From NCBI GenBank assembly GCA_965204215.1, contig CBDBDZ010000014.1:1-64000 (forward strand): DNA of 64,000 bases, given 5' to 3'. The position numbers were made by a program, and so were the translations under genes. Source of the stretch: CBDBDZ01 sp965204215. Lineage in GTDB: Bacteria > Pseudomonadota > Gammaproteobacteria > Pseudomonadales > GM7GCV1. The notes below the pieces were generated by a model. It was not told the DNA's origin. It saw only the letters and a list, made by a program, of their open reading frames with translations, and ran no database searches. Numbering within the stretch: position 1 is the first letter of the stretch; each line of letters opens with the position of its first letter. Positions 52,662 to 61,108 of the stretch are shown here, piece by piece.

Positions 52662-54560
52662 GTGGCACTTTTTGACCGTAACTTTGTCGATGATTTAATC
52701 CAAAGGGCGGATATTGCCGATATTATCGGCGAGCGCGTTCCTCTCAAAAAACAGGGTAAAACCTTAAAGTGCTGTTGTCCCTTTCACGATGAAAAAACAC
52801 CCTCTTTTAATGTAGACCCTACCAAAGGCTTTTATCACTGCTTCGGTTGCGGCGTAGGTGGCGATGTCATCCGCTTTATTATGGAATACGACAGAATGGA
52901 CTTTGCCGATGCCGTAACCTACTTAGCCAATCGGTTCGGTATTGAAATACCTGCCAAAACAACTGCTTATATCCCCAAGCAAAATCCTGACGTGCTTTCA
53001 GTTATGGATATGGCAACCCATTATTTTCAACAATTACTGCCGCTAAAAAAAGAGGCCAGGTCTTATGTTGAACAACGCCAATTAAGCGATAAAATCATTC
53101 AACAGTTTGCTATTGGTTACGCTCCCAAAGGTTGGGATAATATTATCAAACACATTCAGCAAACCGACAATACCAACAATGCCATAGAGTGGCTAGAAAA
53201 AGGAGGCTTAATTGTAAGTAAAGATGACAATCGGGGTTACTACGACAGGTTCAGAAATCGTTTAATATTTCCAATTCGCAATGTCAAAGGTAAAGTTATT
53301 GGTTTTGGTGGTCGGGTGATTGATGAGAGTGATAAGCCCAAATACCTGAATTCACCTGAAACTGAACTGTTTCATAAAAACCGCGAATTATACGGTTTAT
53401 ACGAAGCCATTATTCAACGCCAATCTTTAGATACTATTATTGTGGTGGAAGGTTATATGGACGTGGTGGCACTCGCTCAATACGGTATTAACAATGTGGT
53501 TGCAACACTTGGTACTGCTATAGGTAAAAGCCACCTGCAAAAACTGTTTAAATACTGCAACCAGGTGGTTTTTTGTTTTGATGGCGATGAAGCCGGGCGC
53601 AAAGCAGCCGATAAAGCCATGGAAGTTTGTCTGCCAGAAATGATAGACGGTAGAGAAGCTTGCTTTCTACTATTAGAAGATGGCGAAGACCCCGACAGTG
53701 TTGTGCGCAGCAAAGGCGTAGAGTTTTTTCACAAGCAAGTTACTGATGCCAAAGTATTATCCAATTACTTAATTGACTACGCCAAACAAAATAGCAATTT
53801 AGAGACCATTGAAGGAAAAGCAACATTTGCAAGGGCGGCAATGGCGCTTATCAATCAATTGCCTAAAGCTTTAATTCAAACGCTTCTGCTAAATCAGGTT
53901 GCGAGCATTACTGGACTTTCTGAAAATAAAGTTAAGACTCTCATTCAGAAAACCCCCCAAGCCAGAAAAATACCAAACGCTGGCACAAAACCTGTTAAAA
54001 CCTCACATCAAACACATTTCAACGAATTAGAGCCTCCTCCGTTGGAAGATGAATTTTTATTTAATGATTTAGATGAACCTGACAGCCACTTTGAACAACC
54101 TGTCAACTATAATCTGTTGATTACAACCAATCAACTATTGCGCTATTTATTGATTAACCCACAGCTTACCCAAAACCCAAAAATTGACTGGGACATTATT
54201 GATTCACAAGAAAATGGCCACTTGCTGATTTGCGTCAAAGAGGCTATTGAAGAGAGCTATCAAGCTGAAACCGACATAACCAGTATCATTGCTTATCTGG
54301 CGGGGAAATATCCCCACCTTTTAAATGACTTTATGAGCATTTATCAAAACTTGGAAAAACAATTTGGCCTGGAAATAACCGCAAAGCAAGCTGAAGAAAT
54401 GTTTATCGCTCTTTACCAAAACGATATTATTAAACGCCAACAACGCAACCGCATTATCTGGGAAATTGAAGGCCTAAAAGACATTCCCATCAGCGAATTA
54501 ACAGCAGAACAAAAACAGACACAAATAACATTAATTCGACAACTTGCAGAATTAACCTAG
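52662..54560 (+). CDS. dnaG: DNA primase DnaG, stop codon supplied by MITE
   Basis: GTG 52662 starts a 632-residue primase. It has an N-terminal zinc-binding domain (C-C-C-P-F-H-D-E-K-T-P-S-F, Y-H-C-F-G-C-G), a TOPRIM domain with V-V-E-G-Y-M-D-V and F-C-F-D-G-D-E-A-G, and a C-terminal helicase-binding region. It makes RNA primers for lagging-strand synthesis. The last codons E-L-T are followed by a TAG that lies inside the MITE end CCTAG at 54556. Without the element the frame would read E-L-K-S-L-stop at 54809-54811 and overlap the 3' end of purB. Confidence 0.95.
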   Translation: MALFDRNFVDDLIQRADIADIIGERVPLKKQGKTLKCCCPFHDEKTPSFNVDPTKGFYHCFGCGVGGDVIRFIMEYDRMDFADAVTYLANRFGIEIPAKTTAYIPKQNPDVLSVMDMATHYFQQLLPLKKEARSYVEQRQLSDKIIQQFAIGYAPKGWDNIIKHIQQTDNTNNAIEWLEKGGLIVSKDDNRGYYDRFRNRLIFPIRNVKGKVIGFGGRVIDESDKPKYLNSPETELFHKNRELYGLYEAIIQRQSLDTIIVVEGYMDVVALAQYGINNVVATLGTAIGKSHLQKLFKYCNQVVFCFDGDEAGRKAADKAMEVCLPEMIDGREACFLLLEDGEDPDSVVRSKGVEFFHKQVTDAKVLSNYLIDYAKQNSNLETIEGKATFARAAMALINQLPKALIQTLLLNQVASITGLSENKVKTLIQKTPQARKIPNAGTKPVKTSHQTHFNELEPPPLEDEFLFNDLDEPDSHFEQPVNYNLLITTNQLLRYLLINPQLTQNPKIDWDIIDSQENGHLLICVKEAIEESYQAETDITSIIAYLAGKYPHLLNDFMSIYQNLEKQFGLEITAKQAEEMFIALYQNDIIKRQQRNRIIWEIEGLKDIPISELTAEQKQTQITLIRQLAELT

Positions 54561-54796
54561 ATTCCGTAGTTGAACCTGGAATTTACAGTTATTTTCAGGA
54601 AATAATGCATGGCATGGCTTGCAGGTAATGGTTGTAGCCCTTACCAAAAGCCATAACGCAGCAGTGTGAACTGAAAAGGGCTGTAAAGCCAGGTAGCGGT
54701 TTGTAATTCACTTATGAAGTGAATCGAAGAATAAGCGTTTATCAATAACATTCAAACTCTTAGAAGTGAAATTAGCGTTCAACTGCAAAATCTAGG
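54556..54796 (+). mobile_element. 241-bp MITE with IS1380-like ends, copy 2, TSD TTAA
   Basis: The left end CCTAGATTCCGTAGTTGAA and right end TTCAACTGCAAAATCTAGG (inverted, with three mismatches) bound an element almost identical to 18485-18725. TTAA lies directly on both sides (54552-54555 and 54797-54800). It is inserted precisely between the convergent dnaG and purB genes. Confidence 0.9.
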
Positions 54797-56191
54797 TTAA
54801 AGTCGCTTTAACTTCTCCTCAATGACTTTGGCTTGTGCTATAGCGTTACCTATATAGTTTGCTGGTGTTAAGGTACGCATTTGTTGTTTAGCATCCTCGG
54901 AAATATCTAAAGCATCAATAAAACTCGCAACATCTTCAGCATTTATTTTCTTGCCACGAGTAAAATCTTTGAGTTTTTCATAAGGGTTTACCACATGATA
55001 GCGGCGCATTATGGTTTGAATTGGCTCTGCTAATACTTCCCAGTTATTGTTTAAATCATCCCTCAGTGCGATTTCATTAATTTTTAATTTACCCAAACCT
55101 TTTAGTGTGGCCTCGTAGGCAATAATACTATAGCCAAAACCCACTCCCATATTGCGCAGCACTGTTGAATCTGTCAAATCGCGCTGCATTCTTGAAACAG
55201 GAAGCTTCGCTGCCATATGTTGTAACACTGCATTTGCCAAACCTGCATTGCCTTCGGAGTTTTCAAAGTCAATAGGGTTAACTTTATGCGGCATAGTGGA
55301 TGAGCCAATTTCACCCTCTACCAGTTTTTGACTGAAATAGCCGAGCGAGATATAAGTCCAGATATCACGGTTCATATCAATAACAATTTGATTGAAACGA
55401 GTCAAACAGTCAAATAATTCCGCAATACAATCATGCGGTTCTATTTGAGTGGTATAAGTGTTCCATTCCAACGCTAATGATTTAACAAAAATTTCACTAA
55501 TCGCCGCCCAATCAACCTGCGGATAGGTTGCTATATGCGCGTTGTAATTCCCGACAGCACCATTCATTTTTCCCAAAATGGCAATCCGATTAAATTGATT
55601 TAATTGACGTTGCAGCCTATAAGTTATATTGGCAAATTCTTTGCCCATGGTCGTTGGTGATGCCGCCTGTCCATGTGTTCGCGACAGCATTGGCACACTC
55701 GCAAATTCCAACGCCCCGTTTTTGAGTCTATCAACTATCAACTGCATGACCTCTGTCAATACCTCTCTTCCTCGCTGTAACATTAAGCCATGCGACAAAT
55801 TATTTATGTCTTCAGAGGTGCAGGCAAAATGAACAAATTCAATACAACTACTTAAACCAGACTTTTGTTTTAATTTCGCTTTGAGAAAATATTCAACCGC
55901 CTTAACATCATGATTGGTTGTAGCCTCTATCTCTTTAATTGCCCTGGCATCGTCAATGTTGAACTGACTGACAATTGCATCCAGAAATGCATTATCATCT
56001 GCGCTTAACTCAGGTACTTCAGGTATTTGAGGCTGTTGAGCCAGCATTTGTAACCAGCGCACCTCAACCTCTAGTCGACAATGAATTAATCCATATTCAC
56101 TAAATATGTGGTTCAGTTTTGCAGTTTTAGCATGATAGCGCCCATCTATCGGCGATATGGCTAAAAGATTGTTATTTTCCGTCATAGTCAA
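54797..56191 (-). CDS. purB: Adenylosuccinate lyase
   Basis: The 464-residue enzyme cleaves SAICAR and adenylosuccinate in purine synthesis. It carries S-P-I-D-G-R-Y near residue 14, T-S-E-D-I-N-N near 120 and the flexible-loop signature G-S-S-T-M-P-H-K-V-N-P-I-D-F near 295 with the catalytic Ser. Length fits the gammaproteobacterial long form. Its stop codon (TAA, read from TTA at 54797-54799) lies in the TTAA duplication of the MITE. MITE copy E lies between its start and the upstream proC gene. Confidence 0.95.
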   Translation of the reverse strand: MTMTENNNLLAISPIDGRYHAKTAKLNHIFSEYGLIHCRLEVEVRWLQMLAQQPQIPEVPELSADDNAFLDAIVSQFNIDDARAIKEIEATTNHDVKAVEYFLKAKLKQKSGLSSCIEFVHFACTSEDINNLSHGLMLQRGREVLTEVMQLIVDRLKNGALEFASVPMLSRTHGQAASPTTMGKEFANITYRLQRQLNQFNRIAILGKMNGAVGNYNAHIATYPQVDWAAISEIFVKSLALEWNTYTTQIEPHDCIAELFDCLTRFNQIVIDMNRDIWTYISLGYFSQKLVEGEIGSSTMPHKVNPIDFENSEGNAGLANAVLQHMAAKLPVSRMQRDLTDSTVLRNMGVGFGYSIIAYEATLKGLGKLKINEIALRDDLNNNWEVLAEPIQTIMRRYHVVNPYEKLKDFTRGKKINAEDVASFIDALDISEDAKQQMRTLTPANYIGNAIAQAKVIEEKLKRL

Positions 56192-56204
56192 TATGGTGAA
56201 TTTA

Positions 56205-56380
56205 ACCCAGATTATGCATTAGACTTCGTAATGAACACAAAAATGGCAATAAAAACAGGTACTCGCGCAAGAAAAATAAACGCGGTCATAGTCACCCTAT
56301 GGTGAGTATTATTTTTCGAGCAAGCACTTGTTTTTGAAGTCATTATTGTGTGTAATAGCTTTCTAATGCAGAATTTGGGT
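56205..56380 (+). mobile_element. Long-hairpin MITE, TTA-type, copy E
   Basis: The ends ACCCAGATTATGCATTAGA and TCTAATGCAGAATTTGGGT, with TTA at 56202-56204 and 56381-56383. The right-hand TTA is the stop codon of proC read on the minus strand. The apex contains CATAGTCACCCTATG. It separates proC from purB, both on the minus strand. Confidence 0.85.
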
Positions 56381-57154
56381 TTAAGTTAATTTTTTAAAAA
56401 GCTGCTGCATAGCAGCTTTCCATGGTTCAAAAGCATTGGCTTGTTTTAGACTATCCAAACATATTTTTGAATAAGTGCCTTCAACCGCAACTTCACTGGC
56501 AAGTTGATGAGCACTTTGTTGAATATTGTCAGATGCCATCGCCACTGCTCCAGCCAATACTCCATATATCAGTTTTCTGGCTGTCATATCATCCATACCT
56601 AAATTTGCCAGATTCTCGCTAAGATTGGCATAAAAATCTAAAAATGATGCGTAGACACAGCCGACAACAGAACCTGCATCAAAATCTGATTCCTGCTGTA
56701 ATACTATGCTTTTACCGCAATAATCCATTAATATTTCCACTGCCTGATGCTTAGGGTACAACAGCGAAGGGCTGGCGCAAACCGCCGCCGCACTTATTGG
56801 CATACAGCGAATAACGTCAGTATCAGGGTTAATTAGCGCTTTTATTCGGGCAATATCCAAACCTGCAATATAGGAAATAATTACATGATGATTTTCAAAT
56901 TGCAGCACCGATAATGCCTCTTCAACTTGCTGTGGCCTCACCGCCAAACCAATAATAGTTGCTTGTTTTAAAATATCATTAACTTCGGTAATTTCACATT
57001 GGCACTGCTCGGCAAGCACTTCTGCCCTGGCTTTAGAACGCGGCGTTAATAATATTTTTCCTGTAAAACCGCCACGACGCAGACCCCGAATCATAAAGTC
57101 GGTTAAATGACCTGCGCCAATAAAACCAATCGTTTGACTATTTTCTTGTATCAT
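56381..57154 (-). CDS. proC: Pyrroline-5-carboxylate reductase family protein ProC
   Basis: The 257-residue protein starts T-I-G-F-I-G-A-G-H-L-T, an NADPH-binding Rossmann loop, and has the ProC-like core A-V-R-P-Q-Q-V, C-M-P-I-S-A-A-A-V and a C-terminal helical domain. It would reduce pyrroline-5-carboxylate to proline. The canonical R-x-M-P-N is here R-C-M-P-I, and the family's usual G-T-T stretch is replaced, so it might be a divergent paralogue rather than the housekeeping ProC. The stop codon lies in the MITE E duplication. Confidence 0.75.
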   Translation of the reverse strand: MIQENSQTIGFIGAGHLTDFMIRGLRRGGFTGKILLTPRSKARAEVLAEQCQCEITEVNDILKQATIIGLAVRPQQVEEALSVLQFENHHVIISYIAGLDIARIKALINPDTDVIRCMPISAAAVCASPSLLYPKHQAVEILMDYCGKSIVLQQESDFDAGSVVGCVYASFLDFYANLSENLANLGMDDMTARKLIYGVLAGAVAMASDNIQQSAHQLASEVAVEGTYSKICLDSLKQANAFEPWKAAMQQLFKKLT

Positions 57155-57320
57155 ATATATTTATTGAAACGATTTAAAATAAACAGTGACAACAAAAACG
57201 ACCCTGTTGTTATTATCGTAGAAAATTTGTGGGCAAGTCTAACTGAAATAAGCGCCTTCTGTCCAAAGGATTTATTTAATTTATTGACTTTAAGTAGATT
57301 CATTTAAAGGGCTCAACTAA

Positions 57321-57496
57321 ACCCAAATTATGCATTAGCAATCTATTACACATAATAATGACTTCAAAAACAGGCGCTTGCTCGAAAAATAATACTCACC
57401 ATAGGGTGACTATGCCTGCGTTTATTGTTCTTACGCGAGCGCCTGTTTTTATTGCCATTTTTGTGTTCATTACGAAATCTAATGCATAATCTGGGT
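57321..57496 (-). mobile_element. Long-hairpin MITE, TTA-type, copy F
   Basis: Opposite orientation to copies A, B, C and E. The ends are ACCCAAATTATGCATTAG and CTAATGCATAATCTGGGT, with TAA at 57318-57320 and 57497-57499. Nearly the whole element is self-complementary (for example AAAACAGGCGCTTGCTCG with CGCGAGCGCCTGTTTT). It occupies the divergent gap between proC and polA and may influence the polA promoter. Confidence 0.85.
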
Positions 57497-57572
57497 TAAA
57501 ATGCAGCAACCAATGGGCGTATTACCTTTCTACAATACTACTTTCATTCAATTCGCCAAAGATTCGTAACTC

Positions 57573-60317
57573 ATGACTCAAACTGTAACGCACTCGCCTA
57601 TTATTTTGGTTGACGGGTCTTCCTACCTGTTTCGCGCATACTTTGCTCTCCCTGATTTACGTACCAAGGACAATTTCCCCACTGGAGCTATAAGCGGTGT
57701 ATCCAACATGTTGGCAAAATTAAGCAAAAGCTACCCAGACAGCCCCATTGTTGTTGTATTTGATGCCAAAGGCAAAACCTTTCGCGATGAATTATACGAG
57801 CAATACAAAGACCATCGCCCACCCATGCCAGATGATTTACGCCAACAAATAGTACCCATTCACCAAATGGTGAAGCTTTTGGGTTATCCATTTATTATGG
57901 AATCTGGTGTTGAAGCCGATGACGTTATTGGCACTTTAGCCATTAAAGCTGCAAAAGCTAGCCGAGACGTTATTATTGCCACTGGTGACAAAGATATGGC
58001 ACAACTGGTTAATCAGCATATTACATTGTTTAACCCCATGAATGATGTCTTCCTTAATCGCGATGGTGTTATTGAAAAGTTTGGTGTGCCGCCAGAGCAA
58101 ATTATTGATTACCTGGCTATTATTGGCGATAAAGTTGACAACATTCCTGGAATTCCTGGCGTTGGTGAAAAAAGTGCTGTGCCTATTTTAAATGCCTTGC
58201 CAACCATTGAAGCCCTATATGCTGACTTGGAAGCTATTCGTGAACTGGATTTTCGCGGCGCCAAGAAAATGCCTGAAAAAATAGCCGAGCATAAAGAAAC
58301 CGCTTTGCTTTCTAAACAACTTGCAACCATTAAACTCGATGTCAATTTAATCGAAGATGTATTGACTATTACCAATACAGCGGCAGATAAAGAACAACTG
58401 CGCAATTTTTATCAACGCTATGAGATGAACCGGCAATTAAACCAACTGGATAAAGCCAACAATAGCGATACCACCAATAAGCCTGATATTGAAATTCAAC
58501 CTCTTACCGAAATTAACTACGAATGCATACTGACTCTTGAGCGCTGGCACTACTGGCTGGACAAACTTAAACAAGCCAACATTTTTGCTTTTGATACTGA
58601 AACCACCAGCCTTAATCCGATAGAAGCTGAAATTGTAGGCTTTTCCATAGCTGTAACTGCGGGCAGCGCCGCCTATGTGCCTGTTGCCCATCAATACCTG
58701 GGTGCGCCGGTACAACTTGATAGAGCGCAAATTTTAAATGATATAAAACCTCTACTTGAAGATGAATCCAAAGCCATTATTGGGCAAAACCTCAAATACG
58801 ATGCAAGTGTATTGAGCAAATACAAAATTGGTATCAAAGGTTTAGTATATGACACTATGCTGGAGTCTTACCTGTTAAATGCCGTAGGTTCAAAACACGA
58901 TATGAATACACTGGCACAGAAATACTTAAACCACAGCTGTGTATCATTTGAAACCATCGCAGGCAAGGGATCAGGTCAGCTGACTTTTGATCAAATTGAC
59001 CTGGAACAAGCCAGCCACTACGCCGCAGAAGATGCCGATATTTGCCTGCGTCTGCACCAATACTTCTGGCAGCAATTTAGCGAACCCTTAAAAGAGCTAT
59101 ATCAAAACATTGAATGGCCGACAGCTGCAGTACTTACTCAAATGGAAATGTCTGGCACCCTCGTTGATGCGGCAATGTTAACTACTCAAAGCGTTGCACT
59201 TGGCTCTGAAATTGAGCAAATCCAGACTGAAATTTATGCGTTATCTGGTACGGAATTTAATATTTCCTCACCCCAACAATTGCAAAAAATAATGTATGAA
59301 GATATGCAATTACCATCGAAGAAAAAAACACCCAGAGGACAACCTTCTACAGCGGAGGATGCACTGCAAGAACTGGCTGAATCCTACGAATTTCCCAGAC
59401 TCATTCTGCATTATCGCAGCTTGACAAAACTTAAATCGACCTATACTGACAAGCTGCCAAAAATGATTTCGCCCATTACAGGACGTATTCATACCTCTTA
59501 TCATCAAGCCGTTACCGCTACAGGTCGTTTGTCTTCATCTGACCCTAATCTGCAAAATATTCCCATTCGCTCTGAACAAGGAAAACAAATTCGCAGCGCT
59601 TTCATTGCGCCCAGTGGCTACAGTGTGGTTGCGGCAGATTACTCTCAAATTGAACTGCGTATTATGGCGCACTTATCTGGCGATGCCTCCTTGCAACATG
59701 CCTTTGCAAACAATATGGATGTTCACAACGCCACCGCTGCTGAAGTCTTTGATTGCAGCATTAATGAGGTTACCAGTGACCAGCGCCGCAGCGCCAAAGC
59801 CATTAACTTTGGGTTAATGTATGGCATGTCTGCTTTTGGCCTTGCCAAACAATTAGGCGAAGGGCGAAAACAGGCACAAGCTTATATTGACCGTTACTTT
59901 GAGCGCTACCCTGGCGTTAAACAATTTATGAACCAGATTCGCAGCGACGCCAAAGAAAATGGTTACGTTGAAACTCTGTTTGGCAGACGTTTACCCCTGC
60001 CATATATTAACAGCAGCAACCCTATGCAACGTCAGGGGGCAGAACGCGCCGCCATCAATGCGCCGATGCAAGGCACGGCGGCAGATATTATTAAATTGGC
60101 AATGATCAGTATTCAAAACTGGCTTGTAAGTGAACACACACTTACTAAATTAACCATGCAGGTTCACGATGAATTAGTTTTTGAAGTACCCAACACTGAA
60201 TTGGAAAGTGTTATGCAAGGCATTAAACAACGGATGGAAACAATAGCCAGCAATCGCTTGTCCGTACCCCTGGTTGTCGATATCAATTCAGGAACCAACT
60301 GGAACAAGGCACACTGA
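57573..60317 (+). CDS. polA: DNA polymerase I
   Basis: The 914-residue enzyme has an N-terminal 5'-3' nuclease domain (residues about 1-300, V-D-G-S-S-Y-L-F-R-A and E-A-D-D-V-I-G-T), a 3'-5' exonuclease domain with F-D-T-E-T (about 340-530), and a family A polymerase domain with D-Y-S-Q-I-E-L-R and Q-V-H-D-E-L-V. All three sets of catalytic residues are visible. It fills gaps and removes primers. The stop overlaps the lpxH start by one base, so lpxH and sbcB may be read through from it. Confidence 0.96.
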   Translation: MTQTVTHSPIILVDGSSYLFRAYFALPDLRTKDNFPTGAISGVSNMLAKLSKSYPDSPIVVVFDAKGKTFRDELYEQYKDHRPPMPDDLRQQIVPIHQMVKLLGYPFIMESGVEADDVIGTLAIKAAKASRDVIIATGDKDMAQLVNQHITLFNPMNDVFLNRDGVIEKFGVPPEQIIDYLAIIGDKVDNIPGIPGVGEKSAVPILNALPTIEALYADLEAIRELDFRGAKKMPEKIAEHKETALLSKQLATIKLDVNLIEDVLTITNTAADKEQLRNFYQRYEMNRQLNQLDKANNSDTTNKPDIEIQPLTEINYECILTLERWHYWLDKLKQANIFAFDTETTSLNPIEAEIVGFSIAVTAGSAAYVPVAHQYLGAPVQLDRAQILNDIKPLLEDESKAIIGQNLKYDASVLSKYKIGIKGLVYDTMLESYLLNAVGSKHDMNTLAQKYLNHSCVSFETIAGKGSGQLTFDQIDLEQASHYAAEDADICLRLHQYFWQQFSEPLKELYQNIEWPTAAVLTQMEMSGTLVDAAMLTTQSVALGSEIEQIQTEIYALSGTEFNISSPQQLQKIMYEDMQLPSKKKTPRGQPSTAEDALQELAESYEFPRLILHYRSLTKLKSTYTDKLPKMISPITGRIHTSYHQAVTATGRLSSSDPNLQNIPIRSEQGKQIRSAFIAPSGYSVVAADYSQIELRIMAHLSGDASLQHAFANNMDVHNATAAEVFDCSINEVTSDQRRSAKAINFGLMYGMSAFGLAKQLGEGRKQAQAYIDRYFERYPGVKQFMNQIRSDAKENGYVETLFGRRLPLPYINSSNPMQRQGAERAAINAPMQGTAADIIKLAMISIQNWLVSEHTLTKLTMQVHDELVFEVPNTELESVMQGIKQRMETIASNRLSVPLVVDINSGTNWNKAH

Positions 60318-61108
60318 TGGGCACCTTGCTTAACGCTGTTATTATTGCTGATTTACACATCAGTAATCATACTCCTACCTTAACCCAGCGCTTTCAACAA
60401 TTGCTGGAAGTCTTGCCCGGTCGCTGTCAACAACTGTATATTTTAGGTGACCTGGTCGATTTTTGGCCGGGCGATGATATTAAAGACCATTGCAGTAACA
60501 CCATCAGAAACGCTTTAAAACAACTGACAAACGCTGGAGTAGAAGCTTTTATTCAAAAAGGTAATCGTGATTTTCTATTTGGTAAACGCTTTACAGAGCA
60601 TTGCAATATTCAATTACTGCCTGACTATCATGTTACCAATTTTGGCAACTCGCACTGCGAATCGGTACTAATGATGCACGGAGACCTACTCTGTACTGAT
60701 GATATCAACTATCAAAAATTCAGGCGAATTATGCATACTGGCTGGTTAAAGCCATTTTGGTACGCGTTGCCACTGGCTGTCAGGCATCGCATTATTGGCA
60801 AAGTTCAGCAAACCAGCCGTGTGCAAACCAGGCAAAAGAATCAAAAGATAATGGATGTTAACCCTCAAGCCGTTGTTGATACACTACAACACTATCAACT
60901 AAATACTCTCATTCACGGTCATACCCACAAACCACAAGTACACAGGATTGAGTCTATCAACGCTCAACGCATGGTACTTGGTGACTGGACAGATAATTAT
61001 TGGTGGATTGAAGTATCACCGAATGCCATTCATTTATACGATGCCCCCATTGACACACCTTTTGAAATTAAGCATTTAAATAGCACAAGAAATAACAATG
61101 GAAAATAA
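60317..61108 (+). CDS. lpxH: UDP-2,3-diacylglucosamine diphosphatase LpxH
   Basis: The 263-residue calcineurin-like phosphoesterase has I-A-D-L-H, G-D-L-V-D-F-W-P-G-D-D, G-N-R-D-F-L, M-H-G-D-L-L-C-T-D-D and H-G-H-T-H-K-P, the five metal-binding blocks of LpxH. It hydrolyses UDP-2,3-diacylglucosamine to lipid X in lipid A synthesis. The first block reads A-D-L-H-I rather than the usual S-D-L-H-L. Slightly longer than E. coli LpxH, with an extra C-terminal tail. It overlaps polA by 1 bp and sbcB by 11 bp. Confidence 0.92.
   Translation: MGTLLNAVIIADLHISNHTPTLTQRFQQLLEVLPGRCQQLYILGDLVDFWPGDDIKDHCSNTIRNALKQLTNAGVEAFIQKGNRDFLFGKRFTEHCNIQLLPDYHVTNFGNSHCESVLMMHGDLLCTDDINYQKFRRIMHTGWLKPFWYALPLAVRHRIIGKVQQTSRVQTRQKNQKIMDVNPQAVVDTLQHYQLNTLIHGHTHKPQVHRIESINAQRMVLGDWTDNYWWIEVSPNAIHLYDAPIDTPFEIKHLNSTRNNNGK

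Noticed and set aside
19975..57496. CRISPR array based on repeated hairpin sequences
   Set aside because: The repeats are 157-176 bp, dispersed, flanked by duplications and not spaced regularly; no cas genes are present.
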